From Parus major (lineage: Eukaryota; Chordata; Aves; Passeriformes; Paridae), in the NCBI RefSeq assembly GCF_001522545.3, contig NC_031799.1, positions 38,836,475 to 38,900,474 of the forward strand: DNA of 64,000 nucleotides. The letters run 5' to 3'. The notes beneath the pieces are model-generated. The model had not been told where the DNA came from. It worked only from the letters and a program-made list of their open reading frames with translations, and ran no database searches. Every line of letters begins with the position of its first letter. Position 1 is the stretch's first letter. The position numbers and the translations under genes are program-made. Below are positions 1 to 11,640 of this stretch, piece by piece.

Positions 1-3000
1 CCTTTAAACCCAATACCCTCCTCCAGCCCCATGTGGTCTCAGAATAAGGGAGTAAAAATGACGGGACGAGGAGGAGATGATGAATACCACGTCCCACAAG
101 GACACTGGCTTTAACTGTACAAGCTGTAATTTTTGTCAGAGCTGCATTTTTTATTTTTTTTAAGCGTGGAAAATTTTAAAAAGTATTCTATTTTTAGCAC
201 AATAATTCTATTTTTAATACAATAATATAAATTTTAATATATTTTAATACATTTCTATTCTATTTTTAATAAGATATTTGAGTTGTATTTTAAATAAAAA
301 CAATAAATTCATTAATTAGGGGCATTTTAAGAAGTAACACTGTTTCTTAACTACACATCTTTCACTGACAGTAGTTATTCAGAGCTCTTTTTTCAGGATT
401 GTGTGTGCACTTAACACAACTCTGGAGAGCATGGGTAGAACTAGTCAAGAGAAGTGTTCAGATAATAGCTGCCAATGGAGATTAAACAAAAAAGAGGGTT
501 CCACAAGGATCTGGTAATGACTACTTTATAGAACTTGAGCCTTAAACTCTTTTGAAAATGCATCCCTTACATTTGTATTTTAACAGCAGAAGGAAATACT
601 GGATCAGAGTTTTAATTATATATTTTACCCCCTTTTTAAGAGTATAATACATGCTGTGTATCTGGAGAAGAGTGTTCAAAATCTTGCATTACAGACACAT
701 TTTTGCCACTGGCTTTCTTAAGTCAGGCCTGAAAGATTTCTTGCCTCTGCAAATCTATCAAATATTTTGAACACAACCAAAGTCATAAATACCATTTTAG
801 AGCAAAGCAATATTTACTTGGGATGTTTTACTTTCTGCTCTCTGTTTGTCAGTCCCTATCATCTTCAGAAAATCTTGCCACAGCAGAGCTAAAGTCAATA
901 AAAGAAAGAAAGATCTTTAAATGGTTTAAGTCACTTTAAAGTTGTGTGGGAATAAGCACCTTATTTTAATTTTCAAATGGTGATTCACATTCAAGGTCCT
1001 CTGCAGGTCTCTAAGCCTAGTTCACTAAAGGCACCCTAAACCACAGGAAATAACTCTTATTCCTTCAGCCCTGCTGATAAAATGTCTTCTGTGCCATAGA
1101 GAACAGACCAGGTCTCTTTTGTTTTTAAGCTTCTCACTTGGATACTGATAGGAATAGAAGCAGGATAGTAATCAAGTGACTATGAATTTCATAGAGAGTG
1201 ATAGAATAGATTTGCAAATAAAAGGTAGCAGAATAGGATTTTAGTTATGGATTTTTAACATTTCTTAATGTTAATTACCAGAATGCTCAAAGACATATGC
1301 ACAAAAATAGCAGTTGGGATTATGTCCTAAACCTTTTTCTTGTAATGCAAGAAGATCACTGCATTTTAGTGCGGCATTTCTGGCAAGTTTCTAAGTACTA
1401 CCAAGCACTTTGTGAACAAATTACAGCTATAGAAATACATAAACAGTTCAAAGCAAAGAAAATTTGCAAAAGAAAGTATTAGGTATCTTGAGCATGGTGA
1501 GATGATGATTTATTTATTTATGTTTCCATCTCATGAAAATGCATTTTATACATTATCTTCATATTGTGTGTGAAATACTGTGGGGGGATGTATGTATAGC
1601 AACAGTTATGATTTTATTCCTGCCATTATTTGTTGCACTGTTTCCTAAAGCCTTACCGTGTTATACGCAGGAATGGCCTTGGACTATTTGTCTAAATCAG
1701 CACAAACCTCACCACCACTTGTCAAAAGCTTGCTATCTTATTCTATCGTTTGATGAGTGTGGACTTGAGCACAGTCAAGATAAAACAAATGAAGCCAGAC
1801 AGAATTCCCTGTTCACTATTTATAGTATGCAGGAGTTTTCTAACTCTGTATATTTGTCACACGTATTTGGATGTTAAAGAGGATGTAAAGGGACTGTACT
1901 TGCTATTCAGGATAATGGAATTCAGGGAATGAAGCTTTCTTAAACATTCCATTAGTTTTATACCTGCTCTACATATTATTTATATATTACAATTTATTTA
2001 CATATTTCACCTTCTGAAGATTTCCATATATATTTGAGAGAGAGAGAGAAACTGCCCAAGAAGGGTTAGTTACTTGTACCAGTCTCTGAGAAATATAGTA
2101 GACAGCTCCTGCAACCTTAATCACTTTAAGAGAAGCATTTATTAACCCTCAGGGGAATATCTGCTGTTTATCAAGATTTTGTAGTGATAATGTGAGTTCT
2201 ACTGGCTTTACTGTTAATAGGGAATGCACAGTCTTAACAGTTAATCTATATTCAGCTTGAGGTATTTCAAATGTCTAAATCACTTACTACTAAAGGATTT
2301 ATACACAAGCATAATGCCATTTGTAATGATATTACAGAAATATACAATATTTAATAAAACTCTTTTGGACCGTGCAACTCAGCTTCAAGAGTTTATCCAT
2401 CAGTTCTACCTTATCCTAACTGGAAATCCATGACAGGCACACCTATACTGGAGTTATTAAATATGTTCCAAGATTGTGTCTTTGCCTCTACCCTTTCACT
2501 TTTGCAGCAACTTTGGCTCCTAGATGCTGTGTCACCACAAGTTCCAGTTGCACTAGAATACCATATATTGCAAGCCAAGCAGCCTAATAATGTTGTGCTC
2601 TGTACATGTGTTTGACTGTCTGTATCCCTTCTGGCTTCCTCATTTCACAGAGCAAATGCCTAAAAAAACATGGCAAAGCATTACGGGGAAAGTCTTCTAG
2701 GGGGCAGGCTTTCTCCATCCTGTTGCATATATGAAAAATGGTTAATTTGAGCCAGGTTGGCTGGTTTATCATGCTTACTTTGATTACCGTGGAAATATGT
2801 TTTGAACCAAAACTGTCATGTTTATGGGAGCTGACAGGCTGACAGGCTGATGCTTATGTGTCATAAGAGACAAGACCTTCTCCTTGGCTTAGACACTGAA
2901 AATGAGATTGTTATATTCCAAAGGGTACCGGTTTTGCTCTTTTTTCCCAATCTTATTTCCCGTTATTAGAAATTCCAAATGTTAGTGTTGAAATGCTTAG

Positions 3001-3853
3001 ATGTTCACATCACAAGTAGGTACTATGTGCTGTAAAGACACTATATGGAAAGTTTATGCCTACCTCTCTGGATGGGATATATATGTTTATCTTTGTGGAT
3101 CTATAAAGGGCCTATATATATACATATGTAAAGTACAGTGTACCCTATATTGCTTAATTGTACTTAGACCTACTAAATATTGCAATATTAATATAGAAAG
3201 CGTGTATGCGTACAGATATAGAAGATATATTAAAAAAAATTAAATTAGAAACTGTTTAAACTGCAAACTGTGAGCCCAAATTTTCCAAACTTGCCAAATT
3301 TGAGCTTCTGCAGTTTTTGTAACAGTCTTGGTTTCCTTTTGAAGAGAGGTTTAAACAGAAACTTTTGAAGGATTCATAAAAAGGGCTGGTGCAACTGGAA
3401 CGTTTGTATAAGGCTGAGGAAATAAGAAAGAAAATTTGGACAGAATCACATCTCTAATCGTCTTGAAAAGGACTTAACCCATTGTAAAACTGCAACGGTA
3501 TAAATGGAAATCAATTGGATTGATTTTTGAGGAACTTACTGTAGTGCTGCCAGTTCAAAACTCAATTAAACACTCTATTTAGTGATAAGGTCATTAATGA
3601 CCAATAGTTTCACTTAACGTATAAAATCTACAGATTTTTTTCAGTGCATTTTGTGACTTTTAAGATTGTAATTTATTTAGTATTATAAATCTACAATATG
3701 CATTATGATCCACTCAACTCTTGCTTTTTCACTGGTGTATGAAAAATTGATCATGGATTATTTCCATGAATGCTAATGGAACTCCACTTTCATAATTCCT
3801 ACTGTAAACAGCCCTGGGATTTGGCCCAATTAATATGAAACAGTCAATTTTCA
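1..3853. other. AT-rich DNA without recognisable genes
   Basis: No exon, RNA gene or transposon was recognised here. The longest open frame (1533-1877, 114 codons) has no domain I know and ordinary AT-rich composition. Minor simple repeats are a short TTTA run at 1508-1522, a GA run of about seven units at 2036-2050, and two copies of GACAGGCT near 2833-2848. It is most likely ordinary intergenic or intronic bird DNA. Confidence 0.6.
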
Positions 3854-4948
3854 TGGTATATCTGATTTAAATGGCAAGGTTTCATGGTGGTGGTGATGGT
3901 GGAGTGCTGCAGGTTTGGCCTCAATGAGAAGGCACCAGGCATCTCATCCATGTCATTCACAGCAGTTTGTAATGGACCCATTGAAAAACACAGCTGAGCC
4001 CATCAGCCAAGCTGGTCATTCCTGTATGACAAGATATTTCAGTGGGGGTAAAAAATGCTTTATGGCTGTTCTGTGAGAGAGGGGTGAGAGAAATGTGAGA
4101 AAAACATCCCTGCACACACCAAGGTCTGTGGAGAAGTAGGGGGAGGAGATGTTTCCAGCACCGGAGCTAAGATTCCCCTGCTGCCTGTGGTGCAGCCCAT
4201 GGTGAGGCAGCTGTGACCCTGCAGCCCAGGGAGGACCATAGGGATGCAGAGATCCACCTGCAGCCCATGGGGGAGACTCACAGTGGAACATGTGGATTCC
4301 TGTAGTGACTGTGACCCAGTGGAGAGAGCTTATGCTGGAGTAGGCTCCTGGTAGGCTCTATGGTTCTGTGAAGAGAGAAGCCTATGCTGGAGCAGTTTGG
4401 CTGGAAGGAGCTGCAGTCCATGGAAGACCCACGCTGAAGCTGTCTGTTTCTGAAGGACTGCACCTTATGGAAGGGATCCATGGTGCTGGAGGAGTTTGTG
4501 AAGAGCTGCAGTCCATAGGAAGAATCCAAGTTGGAGAGGTTCATGTAGGACTTTGGTCTATGGAAAGGACCAAATGCTAGAAAGGGGAAGAATATGGGAA
4601 GGAAGACTCATCAAGGTGTATGAACGTACTTATGTCCTGTTTTCCATACTCCTGCAATTCTCAGGGGTAAAAAAGCAGAAGAGTCAGAGGTGAAGGTGAA
4701 CCAGCTGGAGGGATGGGGGAATGGAAAAAAAAAATTTAGACTTATTTTTCATTATTCTACTTGGTCTACTTGACAATTAATTAAAATAATTTCCCCTAGT
4801 TGAGTCTGTTCTGCCCGTAATGATAATTGCTGAGTGGTCTCTCTGTCCTTATCTTAACCTATGACCTTTTTGTTGTATTTTCTCCCCTTGTCCTGTTGAC
4901 TACAGACAGTTTGATGAGCATGTGATGACCTGCCAAGTCAACTAACCA
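3854..4948 (+). mobile_element. ERVL-type LTR, nearly full length, old
   Basis: This is a decayed long terminal repeat of an avian ERVL-like endogenous retrovirus. It contains a degenerate series of short units built on 'ctggagcag' and 'gcagcccatgg' between about 4140 and 4570, a hallmark I associate with passerine ERVL LTRs. The 3' part (about 4800-4880) carries the family's 'gagtctgttctgcccg' block followed by a pyrimidine-rich tail. The start is set at a TG near 3854 by similarity to the LTR at 32735. The end is set at a CA near 4948, just before a primer-binding-site-like sequence. Ends are uncertain by tens of bases. The short open frames at 4016-4580 on both strands lie inside it and are not genes. 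No target-site duplication was visible. Confidence 0.7.
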
Positions 4949-4959
4949 TAGTAATTTGT

Positions 4960-4977
4960 TGGTGCCTGACTTGGGAA
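4960..4977 (+). other. Primer-binding-site-like sequence after LTR
   Basis: TGGTGCCTGACTTGGGAA lies about 11 bases after the inferred LTR end. It has the general TGGnGCC...GGGA form of retroviral primer-binding sites, which pair with a tRNA 3' end. The tRNA is not assigned. If correct, the upstream LTR is a 5' LTR and the DNA that follows is a remnant of the provirus leader. Confidence 0.45.
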
Positions 4978-5094
4978 TTTTAAAGAATTCAAGGTAAGGA
5001 CAGTAACTGGGAGAGTTAACAAGCAAAATGTAGACTGAACTTTGCTAGAGAGCAAAATAACTGTGGGGAATACCTGTTATAATTTTGCTGAAGA

Positions 5095-5589
5095 GATGAG
5101 GGCTTGTGTGTGTAAATTCCAGCAGGTCTTCTAGTAGGAAATGCAGCCTGAGGAGGACTGGTAGTCTGCTCCTAAAGGATTATACCGCTCATAAAAGGGC
5201 CTCATGCTAGAGGTGGGGAAAAGTGTGAGGAGGAAGGAGCAGCAGTGAGGAGCTGTTACAGACTGAGCAGAATCCCATTTCCCTATCCCTCTGTGTTACT
5301 CAGAGCAGGGTGGATAGAAGAATTTGGAATGAAAGAATAAAATTGAGCCTAAGGCTGGGATAAAGGTGTTCTAGTTTTTCTCTTTACTTTTCCCCATTCT
5401 ACTCTATTTTTAATTGGTAATTAATTTCCCCAGGTGAAGTCTGTTTTGCCTGTGACTGATTTCCCTATCTTTCCCTCAACTCATAAGCATTTTTATCTTG
5501 TTTTCTCCTCAAATTCTGTTGAGGAGATGGAGGAATGGAGCATTTTTCTAAGCCCCTGACAGCCAGCTGAGGGAGATCAACCCACTACA
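5095..5589 (+). mobile_element. Second ERVL-type LTR, 5'-truncated
   Basis: This segment resembles the 3' half of the preceding LTR family and lies in the same orientation. It has the 'ctgctcctaaaggattatacc' type unit near 5165, an 'aggaggaaggagcagcagtg' block near 5229, and the 'gaagtctgttttgcctgtga' block near 5436. It ends in the family-like terminus 'tcaacccactaca' at 5589. It may be the 3' LTR of the provirus that begins at 3854, with nearly all the interior and part of this LTR deleted. It could also be an independent insertion. The two copies look rather different from each other, which leaves this open. Confidence 0.65.
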
Positions 5590-8500
5590 AGTGGCTTGAC
5601 ATCATCTTGTTGTTCCAAACTTACAAAGCTGACTTACTTTCCCGGAAAACTATACAAGAACACTGTAGGCTGAATGTAAAGGAGAAATTCCTGAAAATCT
5701 GCCAACAGTGTAAGGATGTCTTTTGGAACTGATTTTATATTCCACAATTATGATGTTATCCTGGTTTAACTACATAATCAAACATGGAGTAGACAACATG
5801 CAACCACACTTACGACAGTGTTTTGTTACGTGTTACATTATGTGGTCTGATAGTGATGTGTCTGAAGTAGAGGAGAGCATAAGTGTGGTGAATAGAAAGT
5901 AAGCAATCAGTGTTCAGCTGTCAGCCAACTTGACAGCTCAGACCTGGTTTAAAAAGGCTGACCTTCTGCTCACCAGTAGCTGCTAGTTAGTGCATGAGGT
6001 TAATCACCTCTAGTACTTCTAAGGATTCACTCAGAAAAATGAAGTAAGAAAACTCATTGGGAAGATGATGAGATTATGGAAAAAAACACTGTGCTATAAA
6101 CCAACTTTTTATACAAATGCTTCAGCTTTGAAATTGAACATTGGAATACTCACCCACCTGCAACTGTGGCCACAGAGAAATTTCTTGCAGTGTTAATAAA
6201 TTATTCCCTAAACATATTTCTGAGAGATGGAATTTCCTTTTAATTGCAGGAACTTAAAATGGATTCTAGAAATCCATCTCATGCTGAAGGAGAAAACATA
6301 ATCATGACTGCTATCTTTTGTGTGCTTACTCAGGAAAAAAAAAAAAAAAGTTTTAATTAACTTTATCTTCTCATGGCATTTTTAAATGTGTTTGTATGAT
6401 GTTTCATTTAAGGAGTGGACTCTAGATCCTGAGTGAGAGTATTTTTTAATATTGAGAGGATGGGTGTGAGCTCAGGTATACCTTTCTTTGGACATTTAAA
6501 AAAATTCCTTCAGAGAGCTGCATCTTCTTAAGGAGAGTACAGGAACTGAAGTGCTCAGCTGTCTTTTGAGATTCAAATTTTCAAGTTTTCCTATTTGATT
6601 TGTCAGTAATCTGCTCTCCTCTTTTAAAGACTTTACATATCCAGATGAAAAGTAACTGATTTCATCTGTAGTTCAAGTATTCAATACAAGTACTTTCTGC
6701 CATTGCTTCCTACCTTTTCTCCTTTGGTTTCACACTGTATCTTATGAATACTATTATTTTCTCCCACATATTTCAGAAACAGGTTGCATAATTTTTGTGC
6801 ATTCATCTCTGCTTTTATCTGGCAGCATTATTTTTGTTATCATTACAGCTGCATTTTCCTGAACTATTTTCTTGGACTGCATTTTCAGAAAGGCTCATGC
6901 TGTTTAAAGTTATCACATGGAGGCCCACTTTATTCCAGTTTTGCCCCTAATTGCTGTGTCTCTTTCTGATTAAGCTGTCTCCTAGAATGTCTTTAGCCAG
7001 ACCCCATTGTTTTACATTTTATGGGTAATTTTATCACACATACTTGATCCAATTTTGTTATTTGGACTGAATATTCTTTGGAATTCTTCTTCCCCTACTT
7101 TAGAATTTGAATTTTATTCAGCTATGTTCCCACACTTTCTCATTGAATTCATAAGTTATCTCAGATGTCACCCAAAGCTGAATTTATCCAGAGGTGATTT
7201 CTAGGTTGAGTGGTAGTTAGCCTCTCCTCTTCCTTCTCAAATGTTGTAATTAAAAAATAAAACAAAATTCTACTCAAAGAAGCTTTTTCAGAGACTTTAT
7301 AATCTGTGTTATATAATTCTTAAGTATTTTATGTGACTTATAGAAATGATACAGTTTTACTTTATACAGATACTGCCAGACTTGATTACTGTCCTGTTCT
7401 ATGTGTGAAGTCTATGCAAATACTATCAGTCTTAATTGCAGAAATGTTAGCTGCTATTACAGGTTGCTCACTTTGTCTCCTTTTAACAAGCATGGTCTCC
7501 TTTATCTAGCCTTTTCTATCTTAACGTTTATTTCTTTAATCTCAGTTCTGTTCTCCCGTTAATGAGACTATAATTGTCCCTTTAAAATGAATTGAGGAAT
7601 TGAACAAATTGCAGCACTTCCTTGGAATTTTATGCAATGTATATTGTTGTATCTGCTTATGAAAGAAGATTCTATTTTGTCTTGGGGTTTAGATGTTTTG
7701 TTTTCTTTGATTTCTTTGCAGTCAAGAAGTCTGAATTAGTTTATGCTTAAAATGTTACTCTATGCCCATTGCAAAAAAAAGAGGAATGCACAAAATCTTA
7801 GGGGAAATAAATTTCAGAATACTGACATCAACCACCCTCCCATCCTCCTTATATTCAGCTATCTTATCAGCAATCCCAGGGCAGATAAAACAAACTGTGT
7901 ATTTGTATAAAACAATTACGTAAGTATCAGTAGTTACATATTATCTGGATAAACAATAAATTTGCCATATTTTTGTTGGAAATTTAAAGATCTATTCTCA
8001 TTTGGAATGCATGCCCTAATTTTCTACAGTAGAGGCATATAATAGGGAAATTAAATATGTGATCACTCAGGAAGAAGTTTGTGAAGCAATTGACTGAGAA
8101 TATGACTGTGCCAGTGCTGTAACCTAAACATTGTGTGATTGTCACTTTGGGTGTAAAAATCTCTCTAATTTTGTTAAAGATATAGGGGTTCCTTACTTCA
8201 CAAAGTGCAATTAAAGTTAATTATATTAACGGGGTGAAAAGATGCTCTTAGTAACAGAGATTTTTTTCTTATTAGAAATTAGAAAGAATGAACACTTATA
8301 TTTTATTTTACATTATTAAAGATTAAATAAAGTGGCAATTCTTAAATTACTGTATTTTGTATTCTATATAAAAAGACATTTATTCATTCACAGTCCCACT
8401 TTCATCTACCTGCAATGGACATAGGGAAAGATCAGAATAAAATCCAGACTTTTCCAGTGCTGTTACAATGGATGAGAAGCAAAAGTTTACTTTATATGGT

Positions 8501-8962
8501 GTTTAAAATGCTTTAAAATTTGAATAATAATGTGGAACAATCTCAAACATTGATAAGAAATTTTGAATCCTTTTATTTTGTCTGTCCACTTGAGATACCA
8601 AAATTGAATTTTTAAAATACATTTGAATTATACTCTCCAAAAGTTGAAGTGCTGAATGATAATATTTTAAATGATGGTGACAATGTCCAACGTGAATGAC
8701 AATTTGTTGTAGACCCTATAAAGTCAAGTAATGAAGTAAGAAAGAACATTATTATATATTACTATGCTTTTTACTTACAAAAGCTATTTTAGAATAACAT
8801 CTTGCTTTTTCAAAGTGCAATTTTCTTTTGGAGTTCCTTACAGCATATGATTCCTGAAACATGCTTTATCATACGTTATCTAGAATTCTGCCTAAAGTAA
8901 GAAGAAATTACCTAATCAGTAAAGGATTTTTATTTATTTTCCTGCACCTTTTGTGTTAAATT
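5590..8962. other. AT-rich DNA, no gene recognised
   Basis: No recognisable exon. A stretch at about 5745-6010 is slightly less AT-rich and contains a TATA-like 'tttaaaaagg', so it may be an old LTR remnant, but I cannot assign it. A poly-A run of about 15 lies near 6336-6350. Open frames at 6784-6969 and 7007-7204 show no domain. Confidence 0.55.
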
Positions 8963-9069
8963 GATTCACAGAATTCTCAGAATTCACAGAATCACTAGGT
9001 TGGAATTTAGATTTAGGTTGGAAGAGACCTTCAAGATCATTGAGTCCAATCCATGCCCTAACACCTCAA

Positions 9070-9633
9070 CTAAACCATGGCACTGAGTGCCATATCCAGT
9101 CTTGTTTTAAATATATCCATAGATGGTGACTCCACCACCTCCCCGGGTAGACTATTCCAGTATTTTATCACTCCTTCCATAAAAAAAGTTTTCCCAAAAT
9201 TCAACCTATATTTCCCTTGGTGCAGCTTGAGATGACGTCCTCTTGTTCTGTCAGTTGCTGCCTGGAGAAAGAGACCAACCCCCACCTGACTGCAAACACC
9301 TTTCAGGAAGTTGTAGAGAGTGATGAGGTCACCCCTGAGTCTCCTTTTCTCCAGGCTGAACAACCCCAGCTCCCTCAGCCGTTCCCCACAGGACTTGTGT
9401 TCCAAGCCCCTCACCAGCCTCGTCACCTCCTCTGGACGCGCTCAAGCGTCTCAATGTCCTTCCCGAACTGAGGGCCCAGAACTGGACACAGCACTCGAGG
9501 TGCCTCACCACACAGCCTCACCAGTGCCGAGTTCAGGGGGAGAATGACCTCCCTGCTCCTGCTGGCCACACCAGTCCTGGTACAGGCCAGGGGCCATTGG
9601 CCTTCTTGGCCACCAGGGCACACTGCTGGCTCA
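9070..9633 (-). pseudogene. CR1 ORF2 C-terminal region
   Basis: After the gap the minus strand encodes the region downstream of the transcriptase. The recognisable blocks are 'LGPQFGKDIETLERVQRR', then after a frame change near 9424 'ERLRELGLFSLEKRRLRGD', 'LITLYNFLKG' and 'VIKYWNSLPGEVVESPSMD'. These are hallmark CR1 C-terminal motifs. The last frame stays open to a stop near 9070, close to the 3' untranslated tail. Its modest decay suggests a moderately young insertion. Confidence 0.88.
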
Positions 9634-9928
9634 NNNNNNNNNNNNNNNNNNNNNNNNNNNNNNNNNNNNNNNNNNNNNNNNNNNNNNNNNNNNNNNNNNN
9701 NNNNNNNNNNNNNNNNNNNNNNNNNNNNNNNNNNNNNNNNNNNNNNNNNNNNNNNNNNNNNNNNNNNNNNNNNNNNNNNNNNNNNNNNNNNNNNNNNNNN
9801 NNNNNNNNNNNNNNNNNNNNNNNNNNNNNNNNNNNNNNNNNNNNNNNNNNNNNNNNNNNNNNNNNNNNNNNNNNNNNNNNNNNNNNNNNNNNNNNNNNNN
9901 NNNNNNNNNNNNNNNNNNNNNNNNNNNN
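9634..9928. other. Assembly gap (295 N)
   Basis: A run of 295 undetermined bases lies within the CR1 copy. It should cover the transcriptase region that holds the catalytic double aspartate. The surrounding sequence is GC-rich for this window, which may explain the assembly failure. Confidence 0.98.
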
Positions 9929-11051
9929 GGCCCCAGCACAGACCCCTGAGGGACACCACTGGTGCCCAGCCCCCAGTTGGATGCAGCACTGTTCACCACC
10001 ACTCTCTGGGCCCGGCCATCCAGCCAGCTCCTAACCCAGCACAGAGTGCTCCTACCCAAGCTGAGGGCTGCCAGCTGTTCCAGGAGTGTGCTGTGGGAGA
10101 CAGTGTCAAAGCCTTGCTGAAATCCAAACAGACAACATCCACAGCCCTTCCTGCATCCAGCAGGTGGGTCACCTGGTCATAAAAGGAGATCAGGTTGGCC
10201 AAACATGACCTACCCCTCCTAAACCCACACTGGCTGGGTCTGATGCCCTGGACATCCTGTGTGTGCTGTGTGATGGCACTCAGTATAAACAGCTCCATTA
10301 CCTTACTGGGTACTGAGGTCAGGCTGACTGGCCTAAAATTACCAGGACCCTCCTTCCCAACCTTTCTGTGAATGGGTGTCACATTGGCCAGCTTCCAGTC
10401 ATCTGGAACCTCACCAGTGAGCCAGGACTGTTGGTAAATGATGGAGAGCAGCTTCACAAGCTCATCTGCCATCTCCCTCATCACCCTAGGATGGATTCTA
10501 TCTGGGCCCATAGATTTATGAATATCCAAACATCTCAGCAGTTCTCTGACTGCCTCCTCCCAGATAACAGGGGGACCATTCTGCTCCCTGACACCATCAA
10601 CCAACCCAAGAGGAGAGCTGTCCAGAAGGCAAGTTGTTTCCCACTAAATACTGAGGCAAAGGAGGCATTGAGCATTTCTGCCTTCTCCCCATCTACAGTT
10701 ACTAAGTTCCCTTCTGAATCTAATAAAAAACAAAGGTTGGTCTTACCCTTCCTTTTACCATTAATATATTTGTAAAAACATTTTTTAATTATCCTTTACA
10801 GAAGTCACCATTTTAAGTTCAAACTGAGCTTTGGCCTCCCTAATATTTTTCCTACATGCTCTAGCAGCCCTCTTAAATACTTCCTGAGAGACCTCACCCT
10901 TCTTCCAAAGATGATACATCCTCTTTTTATTCCTAAGTTCCTCCAAAACCTCCTTGCCCATCCAGAATGGACATTTACCTTGTTGACTTGTCTTTTGGCA
11001 CACAGGGACAGTCTGTTCCTGTGCCCTCAAGATCTCTGTTTTGAAGCACAC
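9929..11051 (-). pseudogene. CR1 ORF2 linker and reverse transcriptase, N-terminal part
   Basis: The linker shows a basic run ending in 'CRKNIREAKAQFELK' (about 10810-10860), typical of CR1 between endonuclease and transcriptase. The transcriptase follows with 'KSMGPDRIHPRVMRE', 'DDWKLANVTPIHRK', 'NFRPVSLTSVPSKVME', 'CGFRRGRSCLANL' and 'VVCLDFSKA'. A frameshift falls just after that block, near 10060-10115. A second frame continues with 'SWLDGRAQRVVV' and 'SGVPQGSVLG' up to the assembly gap. The double-aspartate active-site motif should lie inside the gap and cannot be judged. In-frame stops are also present near 10785. Non-functional. Confidence 0.9.
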
Positions 11052-11540
11052 CCACCTTTCTTGAGCTCCTTTGTTTTAAGGGCTGCTTCCCAGGGAACTC
11101 TCTGAATAAGTCTCCAAAATAGGTCAAAGCCTGCCCTCCAGAAGTCCAGTATATAATCTTATTGGTGTTCCTCCTGATTTCACCAAATACTGAGAACTCT
11201 ACAATTTCATGATCACTGTGCCCCAAGTGTCCTCCCACATCTCCCACCAGCCCATCTCTATTTGCAAACAACAGATCTAACATAGTCCCTCCCCTGGTGG
11301 GCTCACCCATCAGCTGCGACAAAAAGTTGTCCTCCACAAACTTAAAAAACTTCCTGGACTGCCTCTTTTCTACTGTATTACGTTCCCAACAGATGTCTGG
11401 CAGATTGAAGTCACCTTCAAGAACAAGGGCAGATGATCCTGAGACATTCTCCGATTTATAGGAAAAGCTGTCCAACTCTTCCTGATTGGGTGGACAATGA
11501 CAGACTCCTAGCAGGATGTCAGCCTTGTTGGCTTTCCTCT
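10975..11540 (-). pseudogene. CR1 ORF2 endonuclease domain, C-terminal part
   Basis: This is the C-terminal half of an apurinic/apyrimidinic-type endonuclease, the enzyme that nicks target DNA for LINE insertion. The translation shows 'GDFNLPDICWE' (the catalytic GDFN block), then 'LDLLFANRDGLVGDV', then 'GHLGHSDHEIVEFSV' with the conserved SDH motif. Both late catalytic motifs are therefore visible. The N-terminal half, with the early catalytic residues, is absent. The frame changes between here and the downstream linker (frame overlap about 10975-11051). Remnant of a retrotransposon, not a host gene. Confidence 0.88.
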
Positions 11541-11640
11541 TAATTCTTACCTACAAACCTAGCTTAAAGCCCTCTCAATGAGTTCTGCCAGTTCATGAGC
11601 TAAAAACCTTCTGCCCTTAACAGAGAGATGCATCCAATAT

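Larger units (their letters stand above)
8963..11640 (-). mobile_element. CR1 LINE, 5'-truncated, longest copy in window
   Basis: CR1 is the main non-LTR retrotransposon of birds. It copies itself by target-primed reverse transcription. The 3' end lies on the left, where complementary copies of the 8-bp tail (ATTCTGTG type) appear at about 8963-8993. Reading leftward on the minus strand are the C-terminal part of an endonuclease, a linker, a reverse transcriptase and the typical CR1 C-terminal region. The 5' end is lost near 11640. An assembly gap of 295 bases interrupts the transcriptase. The reading frame changes several times, so this copy cannot make full-length protein, although the domains are readable. 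The bases at about 11540-11640 resemble the CR1 region upstream of the endonuclease, which suggests an internal deletion. The subfamily is not assigned. Confidence 0.92.

Noticed and set aside
4016..4580. Open frames on both strands as a gene
   Set aside because: They lie inside an ERVL-type LTR made of degenerate short repeats.
9070..11475. Several long open frames that could be read as host genes
   Set aside because: The translations carry CR1 endonuclease and reverse transcriptase motifs with frame changes and stops. They are retrotransposon remnants.
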